Origin: Aphrocallistes beatrix
Taxonomy: Eukaryota; Porifera; Hexactinellida; Sceptrulophora; Aphrocallistidae
Length of the DNA stretch: 64,000 nt
Assembly (NCBI GenBank): GCA_963281255.1
Contig: OY725489.1
Span: forward strand, 4,774,001-4,838,000
Direction of reading: 5' to 3'
In this document: one piece after another, positions 11,256 to 22,507 of the stretch
Position numbering within the stretch: the first letter of the stretch is position 1
Layout of the letters: each line of letters opens with the position of its first letter
Translations under genes and position numbers: made by a program
Notes under the pieces: generated by a model
Database searches by the model: none
The model's input: the letters and a program-made list of their open reading frames with translations, nothing else
Told to the model about the DNA's origin: nothing

Positions 11256-11733
11256 CACTGCCTGGACAAAAGTATTCGTACACCCCAAAATTTACCATAC
11301 AAATAGTTATAATATAAAGTTATTTAGCGAGCCAAGTCAATTTAAATTGTAAGAGCTACGCTTAATTTAACTTCAAATTCGAATCATTCATATTCGAATT
11401 ACTCATTTTATAATCTTTCCACTCGATTAATCTCCAACAAGGTCAAATATTTTCAAACTGTGCCACCTCGTACCACTAATGCCATCATATACAATGGTAA
11501 CAACTCGTGAGATGTGGCATAAGGTACCAAATACCGAAAATACTTAATCTTGAAGGAGAGTAATTAATTTGAAAGCTTATAAAGTGAGTAATTTGAATGT
11601 AGAGGAAACGAATTTTAAGCTAGATTTAGTGTATCTGTCACTGATTAGATGTTGGGACTTCACAAATTGATTAGTATTATACCAATTTGGGTGGAAAATA
11701 TTGGAGTGTACGAATACCTTTGTCCAGGCAGTG
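11256..11733. mobile_element. TA-flanked palindromic Tc1/mariner-type MITE (GGACAAAAGTATTCG family)
   Basis: Ends CACTGCCTGGACAAAAGTAT and ATACCTTTGTCCAGGCAGTG are inverted, with TA on both sides (11254-11255, 11734-11735). The interior is itself roughly palindromic. Related copies lie at 22508, 34354, 37385, 43342 and 49593. It carries no transposase. Confidence 0.85.
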
Positions 11734-12205
11734 TAAAACAGTCGACTCCGCAATCCATTCTTGCCAAACGATTCTATAGGTAATAACAATCGTCAAGTTA
11801 AAGTGAGGGAGCGCCGATCCCCCTTGAATTTGTAGTGGGGGAGCGATGCTCCGCCCGCTCCCCCTACACTACACTCCTGTTTACGAGTTATTAGACAAAT
11901 TAACTTACCAAAATTCGTTTCTATAGCAACGCTGGAATGTACCAACATTCCAAAATTTCCCATAAATATAACCTATCGCGCAATCAAATGATGACCATTC
12001 AAAATTTGAAGAACCGATATGGGTACTTTGGCACCATTTTTATATATATATACTGGTGATACATTCCTAAGCTCTATCTACTCTTGCGTGGTTAATGATT
12101 TTAGGCAGATCATGTATTTGTTAAACCCTATCCAACTGCATCCCTGGTCCATTTTTGAGGCTGTGGCTAAACTTGCTCATTGAGAATTATCTGACTGACT
12201 TAGAT

Positions 12206-12765
12206 CAGTGTTTCCCAAACTTGGGGTCGCTGAACAATTTCGAGTGGGTCGCGGGACATTGCATTAGCTGGAATTCATAAGTAGACAAGAGATCGAATTT
12301 AGCAAGTAGTCAATTTCTCAATTCAATTTTAGCTTTGTTTAGTTTTATCGTGTTTGTTTATGGATGCTTTCAGTGTCTGAAACATATGTATAGTATTATG
12401 GTGTTAATTCAAAACTTTATTTTGAATGGTGTAAACTCACTTATGATGTAATTATAACAATGGTATATAAGTACATAAATTTGCACATTATGTATATAAA
12501 TTTTCTGAAATCAAAATCAGCTATTATGGCAACGGCTCCAAAAAAGCGTAAGTACGCTGAAAATTACATTGACTATGGATTTACCTATATTCAAAATTCG
12601 GGAATTCAAATCCTCAATGTGCTCTATGTAATGAGACTCTCTTATCATCATACTTAAGATGAATTGATCATGAATTATTATATAATCCTCGTAAACTTTG
12701 GGGGGTCGCGATGTTTTTGATGAACTAAAAATGGCTCGCTAAGTATCTAAGTTTGGGAACCACTG
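12206..12765. mobile_element. Non-autonomous hAT with perfect 8-bp target duplication
   Basis: Ends CAGTGTTTCCCAAACTTGG and CTAAGTTTGGGAACCACTG are inverted; ACTTAGAT flanks both sides exactly (12198-12205, 12766-12773). Subterminal GGGTCGCG occurs near both ends. Length 560 bp. It contains the start of a BED-finger transposase gene (12525-12655). Confidence 0.9.
12525..12655 (+). pseudogene. 5' stub of a ZBED-type hAT transposase
   Basis: Starts at ATG 12525 and reads MATAPKKRKYAENYIDYGFT, then YIQNSGIQ, with cysteine-bearing codons for a CxxC pair lying in the next frame near 12618-12630. The KKRKY..NY..FGFT opening is typical of SCAND3/ZBED5-type hAT transposases just before their BED finger. 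The gene stops after about 40 codons; the rest of the element is non-coding. With the matching ends and duplication around it, this shows the element arose by internal deletion of an autonomous ZBED-type hAT. Confidence 0.7.
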
Positions 12766-12773
12766 ACTTAGAT

Positions 12774-13231
12774 CATGATAGGATGCCTACCAAATTTAAG
12801 TGGATAATTGATGTAATTAGCTTTAAAATTGACCAAATTTAGAAAATGAAACGTTTCATCATAATTTTTTGGTTTAACCAGTTATTACGGATACTTTTTA
12901 TAAAATGAACAAACTCAAATGTTAGAAAGAGAATTCTACTGCTATCAAATGAGTGAGATACATTAGTCTCTAACTTCCCATTCGAAGAAAACAGTTTAAA
13001 CAAATTCACATTTAAAGGGTAATTATCAATTGAATGACCTAATTAGTCCTTAAACCACAATGCTCGATATCAATTATGCAAGATTTTATTATTGGGAATA
13101 TAGTTTCAGTTTGAGATATATTTACAGGGTAATAAACGAGAAATGCAAGGCCATTTTTAGGTAAAACTGGACACCATAACAGCGATTACAGTTCTCGTTT
13201 GATTAACAGTAGTTAAATTAGGACAAAATAT
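12774..13231. other. Gap, nothing recognised
   Basis: AT-rich sequence without open frame, repeat or terminus that I can support. Confidence 0.5.
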
Positions 13232-13426
13232 TTACTTACCTCCCTTTATATGAAATATCGGATCTAACATGAATTTCATCCATTTGAACAATAACATGTC
13301 TTTCCCTTGGACTAAAGCATGAAGTGGCCTGGAGAATATAGTATAGGCACAGAAATCATTTTCAAGCCCGAAAAAACACACAATTTTTCTAATATATGAA
13401 TATGAGGAAAAAGATATACTGTTCAA
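13232..13426 (-). pseudogene. Possible gypsy-like RT/RNase H junction fragment
   Basis: A 64-codon minus-strand frame reads DFCAYTIFSRPLHALVQGKD and then LLFKWMKFML. A pattern of ys.IasPLhaL.kkd..F.W is characteristic of the start of the RNase H domain in Ty3/gypsy pol. Nothing either side supports it, and the frame is short, so this could be coincidence. Confidence 0.35.
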
Positions 13427-14049
13427 ACTCTGAAATTACTTATAACATGCTGGAGATATCAGATGTCTATAAGTTCGGTCTTTCATATAACAGTTAACTT
13501 AACTTTTTTCACATATTTATTTAATTTTTTTAAAGTAGATTGAATCGCAGAGTTATCTGCAAAATTGCATTAATAAATAAAGTGATTATTTTTTTTAAAA
13601 AATCGGTAAACTTTCAAGAAAAAAATCAGACGCAATATTTATATTTCTCTTTAGAAACTTTCCAAATGTTTCCATTAGAGGGTAATGTAACCCGGCAACT
13701 AAGAACTTTTTGAAAATTTGAAAATTGGATAAAATTGAGACTGAAACCTCGAGCAATATTTTTTGTTTTGTGATTGTGAAGTTGTTGTTTTTATAATTCT
13801 CTTTTTATTCCTAATGTCAAAAAGTTGACTGTAGCGGAATTATTCGTCGTCGAAAGCAATCTAAAACTTTTGAGTTTTCGTCTCTATGTTGAATTTTCGA
13901 AAGTTATCGCACTTTATAAGTGATTAAAAAGATTACTCAAAAAATAGGATTTAAAAAAATTCTATATATATACCTCAATATATATTTGTCTTAGTGTGTC
14001 GTAATATTAATTAACATGCAAACATCCTTATTCAACAACTTATAGCAAT

Positions 14050-14275
14050 ACATACTTTTTTTAGACTGAATTCGTGTCCAGCACTGAATTTCCAGCAATT
14101 TGATATACGTATACATTGACCATTTATAGAGAATTATTTGGCTGCCTGTTCCTACCATCGGCCGGGAATGTGAAAAAAATCCTAGCCGTTTCTAGGTACA
14201 GTCAACCAAATAGTTTCCAATATGATCAATATATATATATTAAATGCTGGAAATTTAGTACTGAGCACGAATTCA
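14050..14275. repeat. Palindromic unit in left arm
   Basis: GAATTTCCAGCAATTTGAT at 14087 pairs with AAATGCTGGAAATTTAGTAC at 14241-14260, and GGCCGGGAATGTG with a diverged complement in between. Its counterpart is 18540-18750. Confidence 0.65.
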
Positions 14276-14639
14276 GCGTGGGACATTTTACTTTAAAATG
14301 TCTTTTAGAGCGACACCTGGTGATGCAAGTGGCTACAAGTGGCGACATATTGGAATTGGAGCTATAAAAATCGGAATCAATCTTTAGAACCCTTATAGGG
14401 ATCTAAAAATGGTTAAAAATCACTTGAGGCACATTTTTTATCAAAAAAATTTGCGCATCCGAAAGGTCAACCTTAATTCATGTAAAGTAAAAAATATTTT
14501 GAAATTGTTGAATATTCAAGAGCAAAATCAGACACAAAATATGTACAAACCTTTAGAAGCTTTTCAAATTATTTCATGAAGTGCTGATCTATTAAATGAG
14601 CAGACTACTTTTTGATTCAAATGCATTGTCGTCTTCCGT

Positions 14640-16193
14640 TACCCCCTCAGATAATTCAAACATCTAATCTCAACATCCTTTCCACCAATTCAAAGAATTA
14701 CCTGAGGACGAAATCGTTTCCCTTGTTTCCTCCGCTCGATCCCATTCCAACATCCCTGGTCAAGTAATCTCTACCCATCCTAGCGCCAATCCTTACGAAC
14801 ATCGTAAATGCTTCCCTCTCTACTGTTTATTTCTTTCTCCCTGGAAGCGTGCCATCATCTTACCCAAACTTAAAAGACCAATCGTCTTCCTAGCAATCTT
14901 TCTTTCATCTCTAAGATAACTGAGAGGGCCGCTTCCATCCTGATCGTGGATCATCTTACATTACATAATCTCTTCCCCCTATCGTAAATATCACAGTAGA
15001 TAGACTGTGCTCCTGAAGGTCACAAACGACATCCTCCCCAGCATGGATCGCTAATACGTATCCATTCTGGTTCTACTTGATCTTAGCTCAGCCTTCGACA
15101 CCGTCGACCATACCATCTTACTCAATCGTCTCCAGTCTCATTTCGGCATATGTGGTTCTTCTCCATTGTCTTGGTTTGAATCTTACCTCTCTGGTAGGGC
15201 TCAATTCGTCTTGATTAAGTGTTCTAATTCTTCCAATATTCTGGTCCAACACGGAATTCCTCAGGGTTCTTGTCTTGGTTCTCTTCTCTTTAGTCTCTAT
15301 ACCAGTCCTCTTTTCGACCTTATTAAATCCCACCTCCCCGACATGCACTGCTATGCCGACGATACTCAGGTCTATCTTTCTTTTAAACCCGATTCCATCT
15401 CTTCTGAAGATTCTGCTTTCTCCGCCATCCAATCTTGCATCTCTGCGATCCGTTCCTGGCTCCTCACCAACAAGTTGCTTATCAATGACACCAAGACTGA
15501 GTTTCATGTAATAGGGACTCGTCAACAACTATCTAAGGTTCAAACTGATAGCATCTCTGTTGGTGAGTCGAGAATCTCTTCCTCCAAAGAAGTACGGAAT
15601 CTAGGAACTTGGCTGGACAACACCCTCACAATGTCTACTCAGGTCAGCAAAGTTGCTTCCTCCTGCTTTTCTATATCTTTAACATCGGCGTATTAGAAAG
15701 TATCTCTCTAGGGAAGTCTGTGAAACTCTCGTTAATGCTCTTATCACATCTCGTCTTGATTACTGAAACAGCCTCTTGTATGGCTCACCATCATCCCTCT
15801 TAGCTCGACTCCAGCGAGTCTAAAACAATAATCTACAATGTCTCCCGTACCTTCTCGTCTTCTCATCTTCTTATCAATCTCCACTGGCTGCCTGTAAAAT
15901 ATCGCATCCTCTTCAAAAATTTCCTCATAACTTACAAAGCCATCCATTCTCTTGCTCCGGATTATATCATCCAACTCATACAGGTTAAGACATCCAATCG
16001 CACTTTACGATCATCCAACGCCATCCTCCTTGAACATCCTACTATCAAATCCTCCAAAACCCTAGGCAATCGTGCTTTCACTTTAGTTGCGCCTGTTGAG
16101 TGGAATCTTCTCCCTCCGAACATTCGGAATGCCCCTTCACTCCCCATCTTCAAAAAACACCTTTTCCGCATCGCACACCCCACAACTACTTAA
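14640..16193 (+). pseudogene. 5'-truncated L2/CR1-like LINE, reverse transcriptase region
   Basis: Coding begins in mid-ORF2 near 14690 (LPEDEIVSLVSSARSHSNIP). RT motifs follow: LVLLDLSSAFDTVDH near 15065-15110 with the first catalytic Asp, PQGSCLGSLLFSLYT near 15260-15300, and an intact YADDTQVY box with YADD at 15352-15363. One frame is open from about 15061 to 15696; there is then a frameshift, and the C-terminal part continues as REVCETLVNALITSRLDY, LARLQRV and a final FKKHLFRIAHPTT, ending at TAA 16191-16193. Stops also interrupt 14860-15050. Gene order, the LDLSSAFDTVDH signature and the 3' tail place it with L2/CR1-type non-LTR elements. No endonuclease domain is present, as expected for 5' truncation. 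It sits in the loop of the 13495-19560 inverted repeat. Confidence 0.88.
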
Positions 16194-16395
16194 TTAAACA
16201 CTTAATATACACATCTTAAATTAATTTCAACGCATATACATACATTACAATACTAGAATACATACATATACATACGTTCATACATACACTACATACGTCT
16301 ATTATTATTGTACAGCGCACTTGAACATATTAATATGGAATCTACCCTATGTAAATGTATATTATCATTATTCTTCTTATTATTATTATTATTAT
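16194..16395 (+). repeat. 3' UTR and TTA-repeat tail of the LINE
   Basis: After the stop codon come ACATACAT-type repeats, then TGTACAGCGCACTTGAACAT near 16310-16330 and a (TTA/ATT)n tail at 16370-16395. L2-like elements commonly end in such a GCGC-containing stem followed by a short microsatellite rather than poly(A). Confidence 0.75.
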
Positions 16396-17445
16396 GACCT
16401 TAAAATTGCAAAAAAGCGTACTCTGATACCAAAATAAATTAGCAACTACATATTTGAGATATTTGGGGGCGGTTTTATATCAGCAAATAAAACATTTTAA
16501 TGAGCTAAAATCTACCGGTTCAGAGATATTGGTGTAAACATTCGGGACCAATTATGATTACAAAACGAAAGCTAACTGTTTTACCAATATCCTTACCGGC
16601 AGATTTCAGGTCATTAAAATGTATTATTAGCTGATATAAACCGCACACTATATCTCAAACGAATCACTTATCTGTTAGTGTTTCTATCACTCAAAAAATC
16701 ACTCAGTGACAATTTGAGAGAATAACATGAATATTCGACTTTTATCAAACTTAAAACTAACACAAAGAATTAAAAATTCGGTCATCTCCTTGATTTGGGT
16801 TTGGAAACACTTTACACACATCGTATCCGAACCCAATTCAGTAATCCCGCATCTAAATATAACCTGTCGTAATCTCTAATACCTTTATAAGGACCTGCCT
16901 TCAAAATCTACTCTAAGCAGGGTATTTTATGCTTCTTCGTTCTGGTAGGATTCTACTTATATTTCCCGACGATGCGACCTCCCTCATTTCTTCTGACCAC
17001 ACTAACGCTCTTATGCCGAACAGGTACAGAAGAATAGGTAACGAATCAAAATCAACATCTTGAGACAAACCAGAAGAAATTATATATCAAAATCACTCGG
17101 CCGATTACTGAACCTGAGCACTCCCTAATTGCTATCTCTTTTAGGTGCTAGCATAAGGGGACGGCTTACTTATCAAACATCTCTTTCTCTCCTTGCTCGG
17201 TATCTGTCTGGATAAATGACGTGAGAAGAATAGACAAGATAGTAGTAAAGTATTGAAACCATACATGGATTGATACGAAATAGAGTAACAAAGTGCTCAT
17301 GAAAATCCAATTCTCTATGACTGAGTGTGATAAAATCACTCAGTGACAGATAAGTAACCTTATCTCAAACATGACGTTGCTAGTTTCTTTGAGTATCCGA
17401 AGTACGCCTTTAGCAGTTTTATGCCTCAAACCTGACAAATAATCC
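16395..17445. repeat. Interrupted inverted repeat
   Basis: AAGCGTACTCTGATACC at 16415 pairs with GTATCCGAAGTACGCC at 17395; CATTTTAATGAGCTAAAATCTACCGG at 16492 pairs with its complement near 16593-16625; CAGATAAGTAACC near 17350 pairs with the complement at 16670. The span 16730-17300 in between is unpaired and unrecognised, so the unit is probably split by an insert. Confidence 0.55.
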
Positions 17446-17498
17446 CTTCAAAATCTGCACTTGGGGAAGCCTACCTTGCGCGACCACTTAATCATCCC

Positions 17499-17635
17499 CA
17501 TAGACGTAGGCTCCGGTAGGGTTGGTAGGGCCATGGCCCTACCAATAATTTGTCGAAGGCTATTATCTTCCATTAGGCATAATCAGATTTGTCCAAAATG
17601 ACCCTACCAATCATCACCCTGAGTCTACGCTCCTG
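17499..17635. mobile_element. Short hAT-type MITE (CATAGRCGTAGGCTCCGG family), copy 1
   Basis: CATAGACGTAGGCTCCGGTA at the left and GAGTCTACGCTCCTG at the right are inverted at the ends; the interior repeats GGTTGGTAGGGCCATGGCCC. The unit is repeated with few changes at 25240-25406. Both flanks contain ATCCCCA, so a target duplication is likely but its exact phase is unclear. Confidence 0.7.
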
Positions 17636-17639
17636 ATCC

Positions 17640-18300
17640 CCAAATTGCTTGATTGTTTATTGAGAACATTTGGTGATCAAAGTAACTAGTGTGCATTGAA
17701 GATTCAAACTTTTGAATTTTTTGAAATACTCTACTAGCGTGCATCATTTCGGTGTTAGGGTATACCTCAGAATACTCTCCATCCCGTGATGGTAAACTTA
17801 GTTTATTTTGTAATTCAAATATTCAATCTGAAACTTCACTGATGCACAATTGATTATGACAGACAATATTTACATAACATTTTCAGTTTTTATGACACTC
17901 ATATAACCCGGTGAAAAAGGCTATCTTTATATTACAAAACCTAGTTCACCATAGTAACTCTAGGACCTGATGATAAAATCACATTCAATAATTCTTCTAT
18001 TAGATATATACCTACATTACTTCTGGATTTACAATATGATGGATAATATATTCAGTTGTGACGTTAAAATTAATTCTCTTTAAGTGAATGGGAAAAGGTT
18101 GAGAAGCATTGGAGTAGTCTATGATTGAGTAAATATCCTTTTATTCAAACTTAGAAATCCTGCATTTTAAATTAGAGTATACCATGTTATCAGTTTATAA
18201 TTTTTTTCAGAATCACGGGCATAAGAAGGATAATATACTTGTACACTAGTATTATTTTATTGAAAGAATATAATCTCGGTAAGTTTCAAACTCATAATAT
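17640..18300. other. Gap in the loop, nothing recognised
   Basis: AT-rich; no terminus, frame or repeat that I could pair within the window. Confidence 0.45.
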
Positions 18301-18539
18301 TGACAGTTAAGGTTGGTCTGTCCTATGGGCATTTTGTTTTTTGTCAAAAATTTGCCAAAAGTACTTTATCATCAATTTTAGATCCCTAAAGGGGTTCTAA
18401 ACTTTAATCTCGATTTTTAGAATTTCAATGCCAATATTTCGCCACTGAGAGCCACTTGTGTCACTCCAAAAACGATACATTTTTAAAGCGAATGTTTCAT
18501 ATCTATAACTTCTTTTAACCATGCCAGATCATCATTTTA

Positions 18540-18750
18540 GTGCTGAATTCGTTATCATCACTAAATTTCCAGCAATTTGATGTATATATTGGACACATTT
18601 TGGGAATTTTTTGGCTACGGGTCCCTAGCAACGGCCAGGAATGTGAAAAAATTCCTGGCCATTGCTAGGCACGGACAACCAAAAAATTCTCCAAATATGG
18701 TCAATATATATATCAAATTGCTGCAAATTCAATGCTGGACACGAATTTTC
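18540..18750. repeat. Palindromic unit in right arm
   Basis: CTAGCAACGGCCAGGAATGT at 18627 is followed after a few bases by AATTCCTGGCCATTGCTAGG, a near-perfect hairpin; AATTTCCAGCAATTTGAT at 18563 pairs with ATCAAATTGCTGCAAATT at 18711. The 137-codon plus-strand frame that crosses it (18577-18990) has no recognisable motif and partly owes its length to the palindrome. Confidence 0.75.
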
Positions 18751-19569
18751 CATTCAAATGATGATCTGGAATGTTTGAAAGAAGTTATTGATCTGGTTTT
18801 CCGGCGGATACTATCTGATGTGGTTATTTTTGGGTGGCCAGTCGAGAATGACCAGTTTTCCACACTTTTGAAGGTGAAAATTTTTGAAATACCATATTTT
18901 GAAGTTAAGTACTGCTATAAGTTGTTGAATAATGAAATTTGCATGTCATCTAATATTATAAAGCAGTTAGAACTAATGGGGATTGAGTAATATATATAAA
19001 TATTTATTAAATCCTATTATCGGAGCCTTTTTTCAGCATTTATAAATGTGACTATCTGTACATTCAACATAGAAGCTAAAACTCAACGGTTTTTGATAGA
19101 TCTCGAACAGTATAACATCATTAACAGAATTTTGATATTACGAATAAAAAGAGAATTATGAAAAAAATAGTGGCAAAATTACTATTAAAAAAATTCCGTG
19201 ACTGTTTCGTATGAATTTTTACCAATTTTCAAAATTTCAAAAACCGTTGATTAGTTTGATCACTCATTAACCATTAGTTTACCAGGAATGTGAAAGTGAA
19301 AATGAAAGTTAATTGAAAGTGAGAATGAAAGTGGGTTTTTTCTATTTATACCTTGGATCCCAAGTCATCTAAGGGATTTATTAATTAATGAAAGAATTTG
19401 AAAAGTTTATAAAGGGTTGTGAGCATATTGTGTCTGAATTCTTCCTTGTAAAATGACCAATCTTTTTTTTTTTTAAATTTATCTGTTGGTTTATTTCAAT
19501 TATTAATGCAGTTTCGCAGATAATTCTGCGATTCAAATCTACACTAAAAAAAATTAATGAATCGGTTGA

Positions 19570-20320
19570 AAAAGTCAAAAGTTAGATATTATTGGAAAGG
19601 CCAACCTTAAGTAGAGTACATTTTACTGAGATTGTCATATGATATTTTATCGGCAGATCAAATTACTAATTGAAACACTAAAAAGAATAAATAGTTGAGG
19701 TTTACATTATATAACCAATTGTTGAACTTAGCTAAAGTGAACAATATACTTGAATCGATTATTAAATTGGAAGGTCGATGTACATGCTCGATAGAAGAAA
19801 TCTTTCTGCTTATGCACATCAAAACCCTCACATTAAACTCCCACTATTAGTAAGCAACAACACCTCCAATGATTCTCCTCCCAGGATAAAATATGTATGA
19901 AACCCTTGTAATGGCGAAATTACTGTCATAATCCAAATAATCTTTAGTTTATGTATATTTGGTTTTTATTTCTAGATCTTTTAAAAAGATATTTTTTATT
20001 TAAACCTTGTTTATTTGTTTGTATTCGATCTTTTTCTCATTTTCGATACATATGAGCTCTGAAAATGAATTTTCACTTACTATTAGTCAGGATTCTTCTC
20101 CTCCTGCTTCAAACAAAGGTTTGTTTCTATATTCAGATTTTGTTTTTATTCTTTCATCTCTTTTACAATTTTTAGAGACAAATCTATTTGTTTGGCGAAT
20201 ACAGATTTCTTGTCCGAACTTTGATCCATGTTTTTAAGGTACTTTTAGATCTCTAATATGCATATAAACTCCATTAATAAAATATTTTCACATCTGTTTT
20301 TTACAGTATTAAGATAAATC
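19570..20320. other. Gap with one dispersed repeat
   Basis: Positions about 19788-19890 (TATGCACATCAAAACCCTCA to CCAGGATAAAAT) resemble 33465-33550 (TATGCACTTCAAATCCCTCA to CCAGGACAAAAT), so both are copies of an undefined dispersed repeat. A 76-codon plus-strand frame at 20007-20237 has no recognisable motif. Confidence 0.5.
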
Positions 20321-20324
20321 TATA

Positions 20325-20440
20325 TACACTGTCCATTAAAATTCAGCCTTCTATCACCTAAAATGGTTGAGTTATTTATAGTGGAAAAACTTTTCTGATT
20401 TTAAAAGGTGACAATGACGTCAAATTTTCAAATCTTAGAC
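20325..20440 (-). repeat. Fragment of dispersed repeat R1
   Basis: TTAAAATTCAGCCTTCTATCACCTAAAATGG followed by AAAAGGTGACAATGACGTCA is the inverted counterpart of TGACGTCATTGTCACC...GTGATAGAAGGCTGAAATT at 40909-40985, and of the matching block at 46805-46895. Confidence 0.75.
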
Positions 20441-20564
20441 GCTGAAATATCTATCTACAGCTATTCTAACCATCTATGGAGCAATAATTTTGATATTATT
20501 TATCTTATTATTTATTTATTTTGGCGCATAAAAATTAAGGCAAAAAGTAGAGAGCAACTTTATA

Positions 20565-20725
20565 ACTGTATTTAAGGGGGCCATGCCCTTCCCCCTATGG
20601 ATCCACTATTGCTTGTACATACTAATAGATATCTTGTATATAGTATTTAATATCTATAAGCTGGTAATTTAGCATTTACCAGTGAATGTATCGAGTAAAT
20701 GTCTTAGCCCCCCCCCCCCCCTCCC
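20565..20725. repeat. MITE-end fragment and C-rich tract
   Basis: AAGGGGGCCATGCCCTTCCCCC at 20573 is a self-complementary MITE-end remnant; a nearly pure C tract lies at 20706-20728. Confidence 0.4.
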
Positions 20726-20940
20726 CCCTGACATTTAATCCTAGATAATACCATATATACGTGTATGCCAATTAGCATACTAATAAAGGTAGCACCATTT
20801 CGCCTATTCAATATAATGCATTGACTTACACATTATAAGATTTTGAAAAAGCACTCCCATGAATAGAATAAAATATGTTAAACAATGCGCTTCATTGAGT
20901 AGGCAAAATGGAACAAATTTGTTATTAATAGTAAATATTA

Positions 20941-21006
20941 AACACGTGGCTATACTTTCTCGTACCCCCCAGAATCGTCCCTCGTACCCCCGGTCGAGAA
21001 CCACTG
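20941..21006. mobile_element. Right end of a CAGTGGTTCTC-type hAT MITE
   Basis: CTCGTACCCCCCAGAATCG, CTCGTACCCCCGGTCGAGAA and CCACTG form the reverse complement of a terminus of the CAGTGGTTCTCGACCGGGGG type common among hAT MITEs. The partner end was not located. Confidence 0.55.
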
Positions 21007-21128
21007 CCCTAATTGAACAATTAATTTTTTGATTTTTGTCAGATATTGTCTTCATTTCTTGCGGTTGTTTATTGCACATGGATGTCAATAACCACGGTTT
21101 ATTTAAAGCTCAGTCCTAAGGAATCGGT

Positions 21129-21791
21129 ATGGTTGATGCAGGTATGACGCAAAAAGAAGTTGCTCAGACCCTTAACTTTAGTGAACGCTCGATTAGACGT
21201 TGGCAACAGCACTCACAGTTCTGGAAATACGCTCGAGATAAAAGCGCAGTCCGTACGGCCGCCGAAATTTCACCGTGTGAAAAAATCGTTTTTTCTAAAT
21301 CTATTACTAAAAGAAGACAATCCCCCGATAATTGTCTAAAATAAAAACAAACATGGGCACCCGATCACTCACACCACTATTCGAAGATATTTGATCTATT
21401 TATTAGGTGTTACATCAATCTTAAAGCTCGCGATGTCAAGAAACATGTCCGAAATTATCTTTAATTAAATCGCTCCCGCACCCATATTGCTAAATATACT
21501 TAGGAGTGGTGCGAATACAATTTCCCCCACTTTTGGAGGAAAGAGGAATGGCCAGGCAACTCCCCTGGCTTAAATCCTATCGAAAAATCTTTGGGCAATC
21601 GTAAAAGACAAGGTCGATTAGATGGGACAATCAAGTGATATTGATACTTTTGTAAAAATAAAGTGAAAAAAGCCTGGAGATTAGAAAGGGATGGAGATTG
21701 TGTTGATGAGTGAATCATAGTATTTTATAACTTAAAGTTCAATTTATTTGCCGTAACTCGATAAGTAGGACAGCACTTATGTTCCACCCTG
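21129..21791 (+). pseudogene. Tc1-type transposon with internal deletion of the transposase
   Basis: The N-terminal frame (21129-21344) gives a helix-turn-helix reading VDAGMTQKEVAQTLNFSERS, IRRWQQ, then AAEISPCEKIVFSKSITKRR. After a gap the C-terminal part resumes in other frames near 21470-21640: a HIAKYT reading, EWCEYNFPHF and GLNPIEKSLG, the last matching the D-x-NPIE third catalytic block of Tc1 transposases. The part carrying the first catalytic Asp is missing. The right end is marked by AAGTAGGACAGCACTTATG then TTCCACCCTG and TA (21792-21793), a plausible Tc1-type inverted terminus. I could not place the left terminus. Frameshifts show it is inactive. Confidence 0.8.
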
Positions 21792-21793
21792 TA

Positions 21794-22505
21794 TAATATA
21801 TAAAGGTCGTAGATCCTGTATCATAGTGTTTATTTACTACGACACCTCGAATCCATTGGCTATCATGTAAAACTCATTAGTTCCTAATTGTTTTGGACAA
21901 CAATAAGATTATATTTCATTTAGCAAGATGTCTTTTTATTTTGCAATTTTTTGTGATTGGATCACTGACGTTCCAATGTATTTCGAGAAAATCAGCATTG
22001 GACTCGAGCATCATGGACGAGACGCCCTCCATTATTTCTTCTTAGACAAATAATTCAGTTGAGTACTGGCATCTCGCGTTTTGTGCTAGGACATCCTCCC
22101 GAAATACAGTTATATTACAAATAATGATGATATTGTACTATATAATTAATTAGACAATTTTTGTGTGTTTAGCAGAACTTGGTAATAAATATAACAAAAT
22201 CAAAGGAAAATCAATGCAGAATGTCTATATATTCCTCGCCTAGCCTCTCGATACTTCTATCCAGTTAGACACTTCTCTTTGATTTAATTCAGAATTCCCT
22301 AGATTCTTCATCTTTTTGCATTGTTGCAATCAAAGGGTTTGCGTGATTCTCCAAATCACTTGCCCGATTTGAAAAATGTATTCCTGGAATTCAGCATTTT
22401 GTTTTTGGTTAAAGTATCCACTGTAGCCCTTTCGCAGACATTCATTATATCGATGCAGAGTTCAATGTTGGAGTGTGCTCCTTTAGTACTGAAAATTATT
22501 TATTA
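21794..22505. other. Gap without recognised gene
   Basis: A 117-codon plus-strand frame starting at 22321 runs into the MITE at 22508 and has no motif. Nothing else seen. Confidence 0.4.
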
Positions 22506-22507
22506 TA

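Larger units (their letters stand above)
10950..11879. mobile_element. Second hAT-type insertion, at the foldback loop
   Basis: Flanked by a perfect 8-bp duplication TTTACGAG (10942-10949 and 11880-11887). Ends are CAGGGATGTGTGCTC and CTACACTACACTCCTG, with related GGGGGAGCG boxes just inside both ends (near 10978 and 11838). It carries a 478-bp TA-flanked MITE (11256-11733) and a fragment of another element end (11160-11243). A 63-codon open frame crosses the left boundary and is not considered a gene. Confidence 0.8.
9895..12175. mobile_element. Foldback element, split by two hAT insertions
   Basis: Left arm is 9895-10001 plus 10576-10949; right arm is 11888-12175 inverted. Paired landmarks are CCAGGGATGC at 9924 with GCATCCCTGG at 12140, ATGATCTGCCTAAAATCATTAACC at 9950 with its complement near 12094-12118, and ACATTCTAGCGTTTCAATGG at 10790 with its diverged complement near 11925. 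Removing both inserts leaves a palindromic unit of about 0.8 kb. The core motif TTAGTCATCAT followed by GCGCAAT-like bases recurs in the elements at 25592-29122 and 46934-47885, so these appear to be one superfamily. No clear target duplication was found. Confidence 0.75.
13495..19560. repeat. Large long-inverted-repeat structure, about 6 kb, with LINE in the loop
   Basis: Three blocks appear in order on the left and in reverse order, inverted, on the right. GAATCGCAGAGTTATCTGC at 13543 pairs with GCAGATAATTCTGCGATTC near 19515-19533. The palindrome at 14050-14275 pairs with 18540-18750. AAGTGGCGACATATTGG at 14337, together with AGAACCCTTATAGGGATCT at 14388, pairs with its complement at 18378-18460. 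The arms are about 1 kb and the loop (about 14500-18300) holds an L2-like LINE and other inserts. The arms are diverged but clearly alignable by eye. Confidence 0.7.

Noticed and set aside
15118..15528. 136-codon minus-strand open frame
   Set aside because: It is antisense to the intact part of the LINE reverse transcriptase, with its length explained by the GC-richer coding strand.
18577..18990. 137-codon plus-strand open frame
   Set aside because: It runs through a palindromic unit of the inverted repeat, has no recognised motif and no counterpart frame in the left arm (where 14116-14367 gives a different protein).
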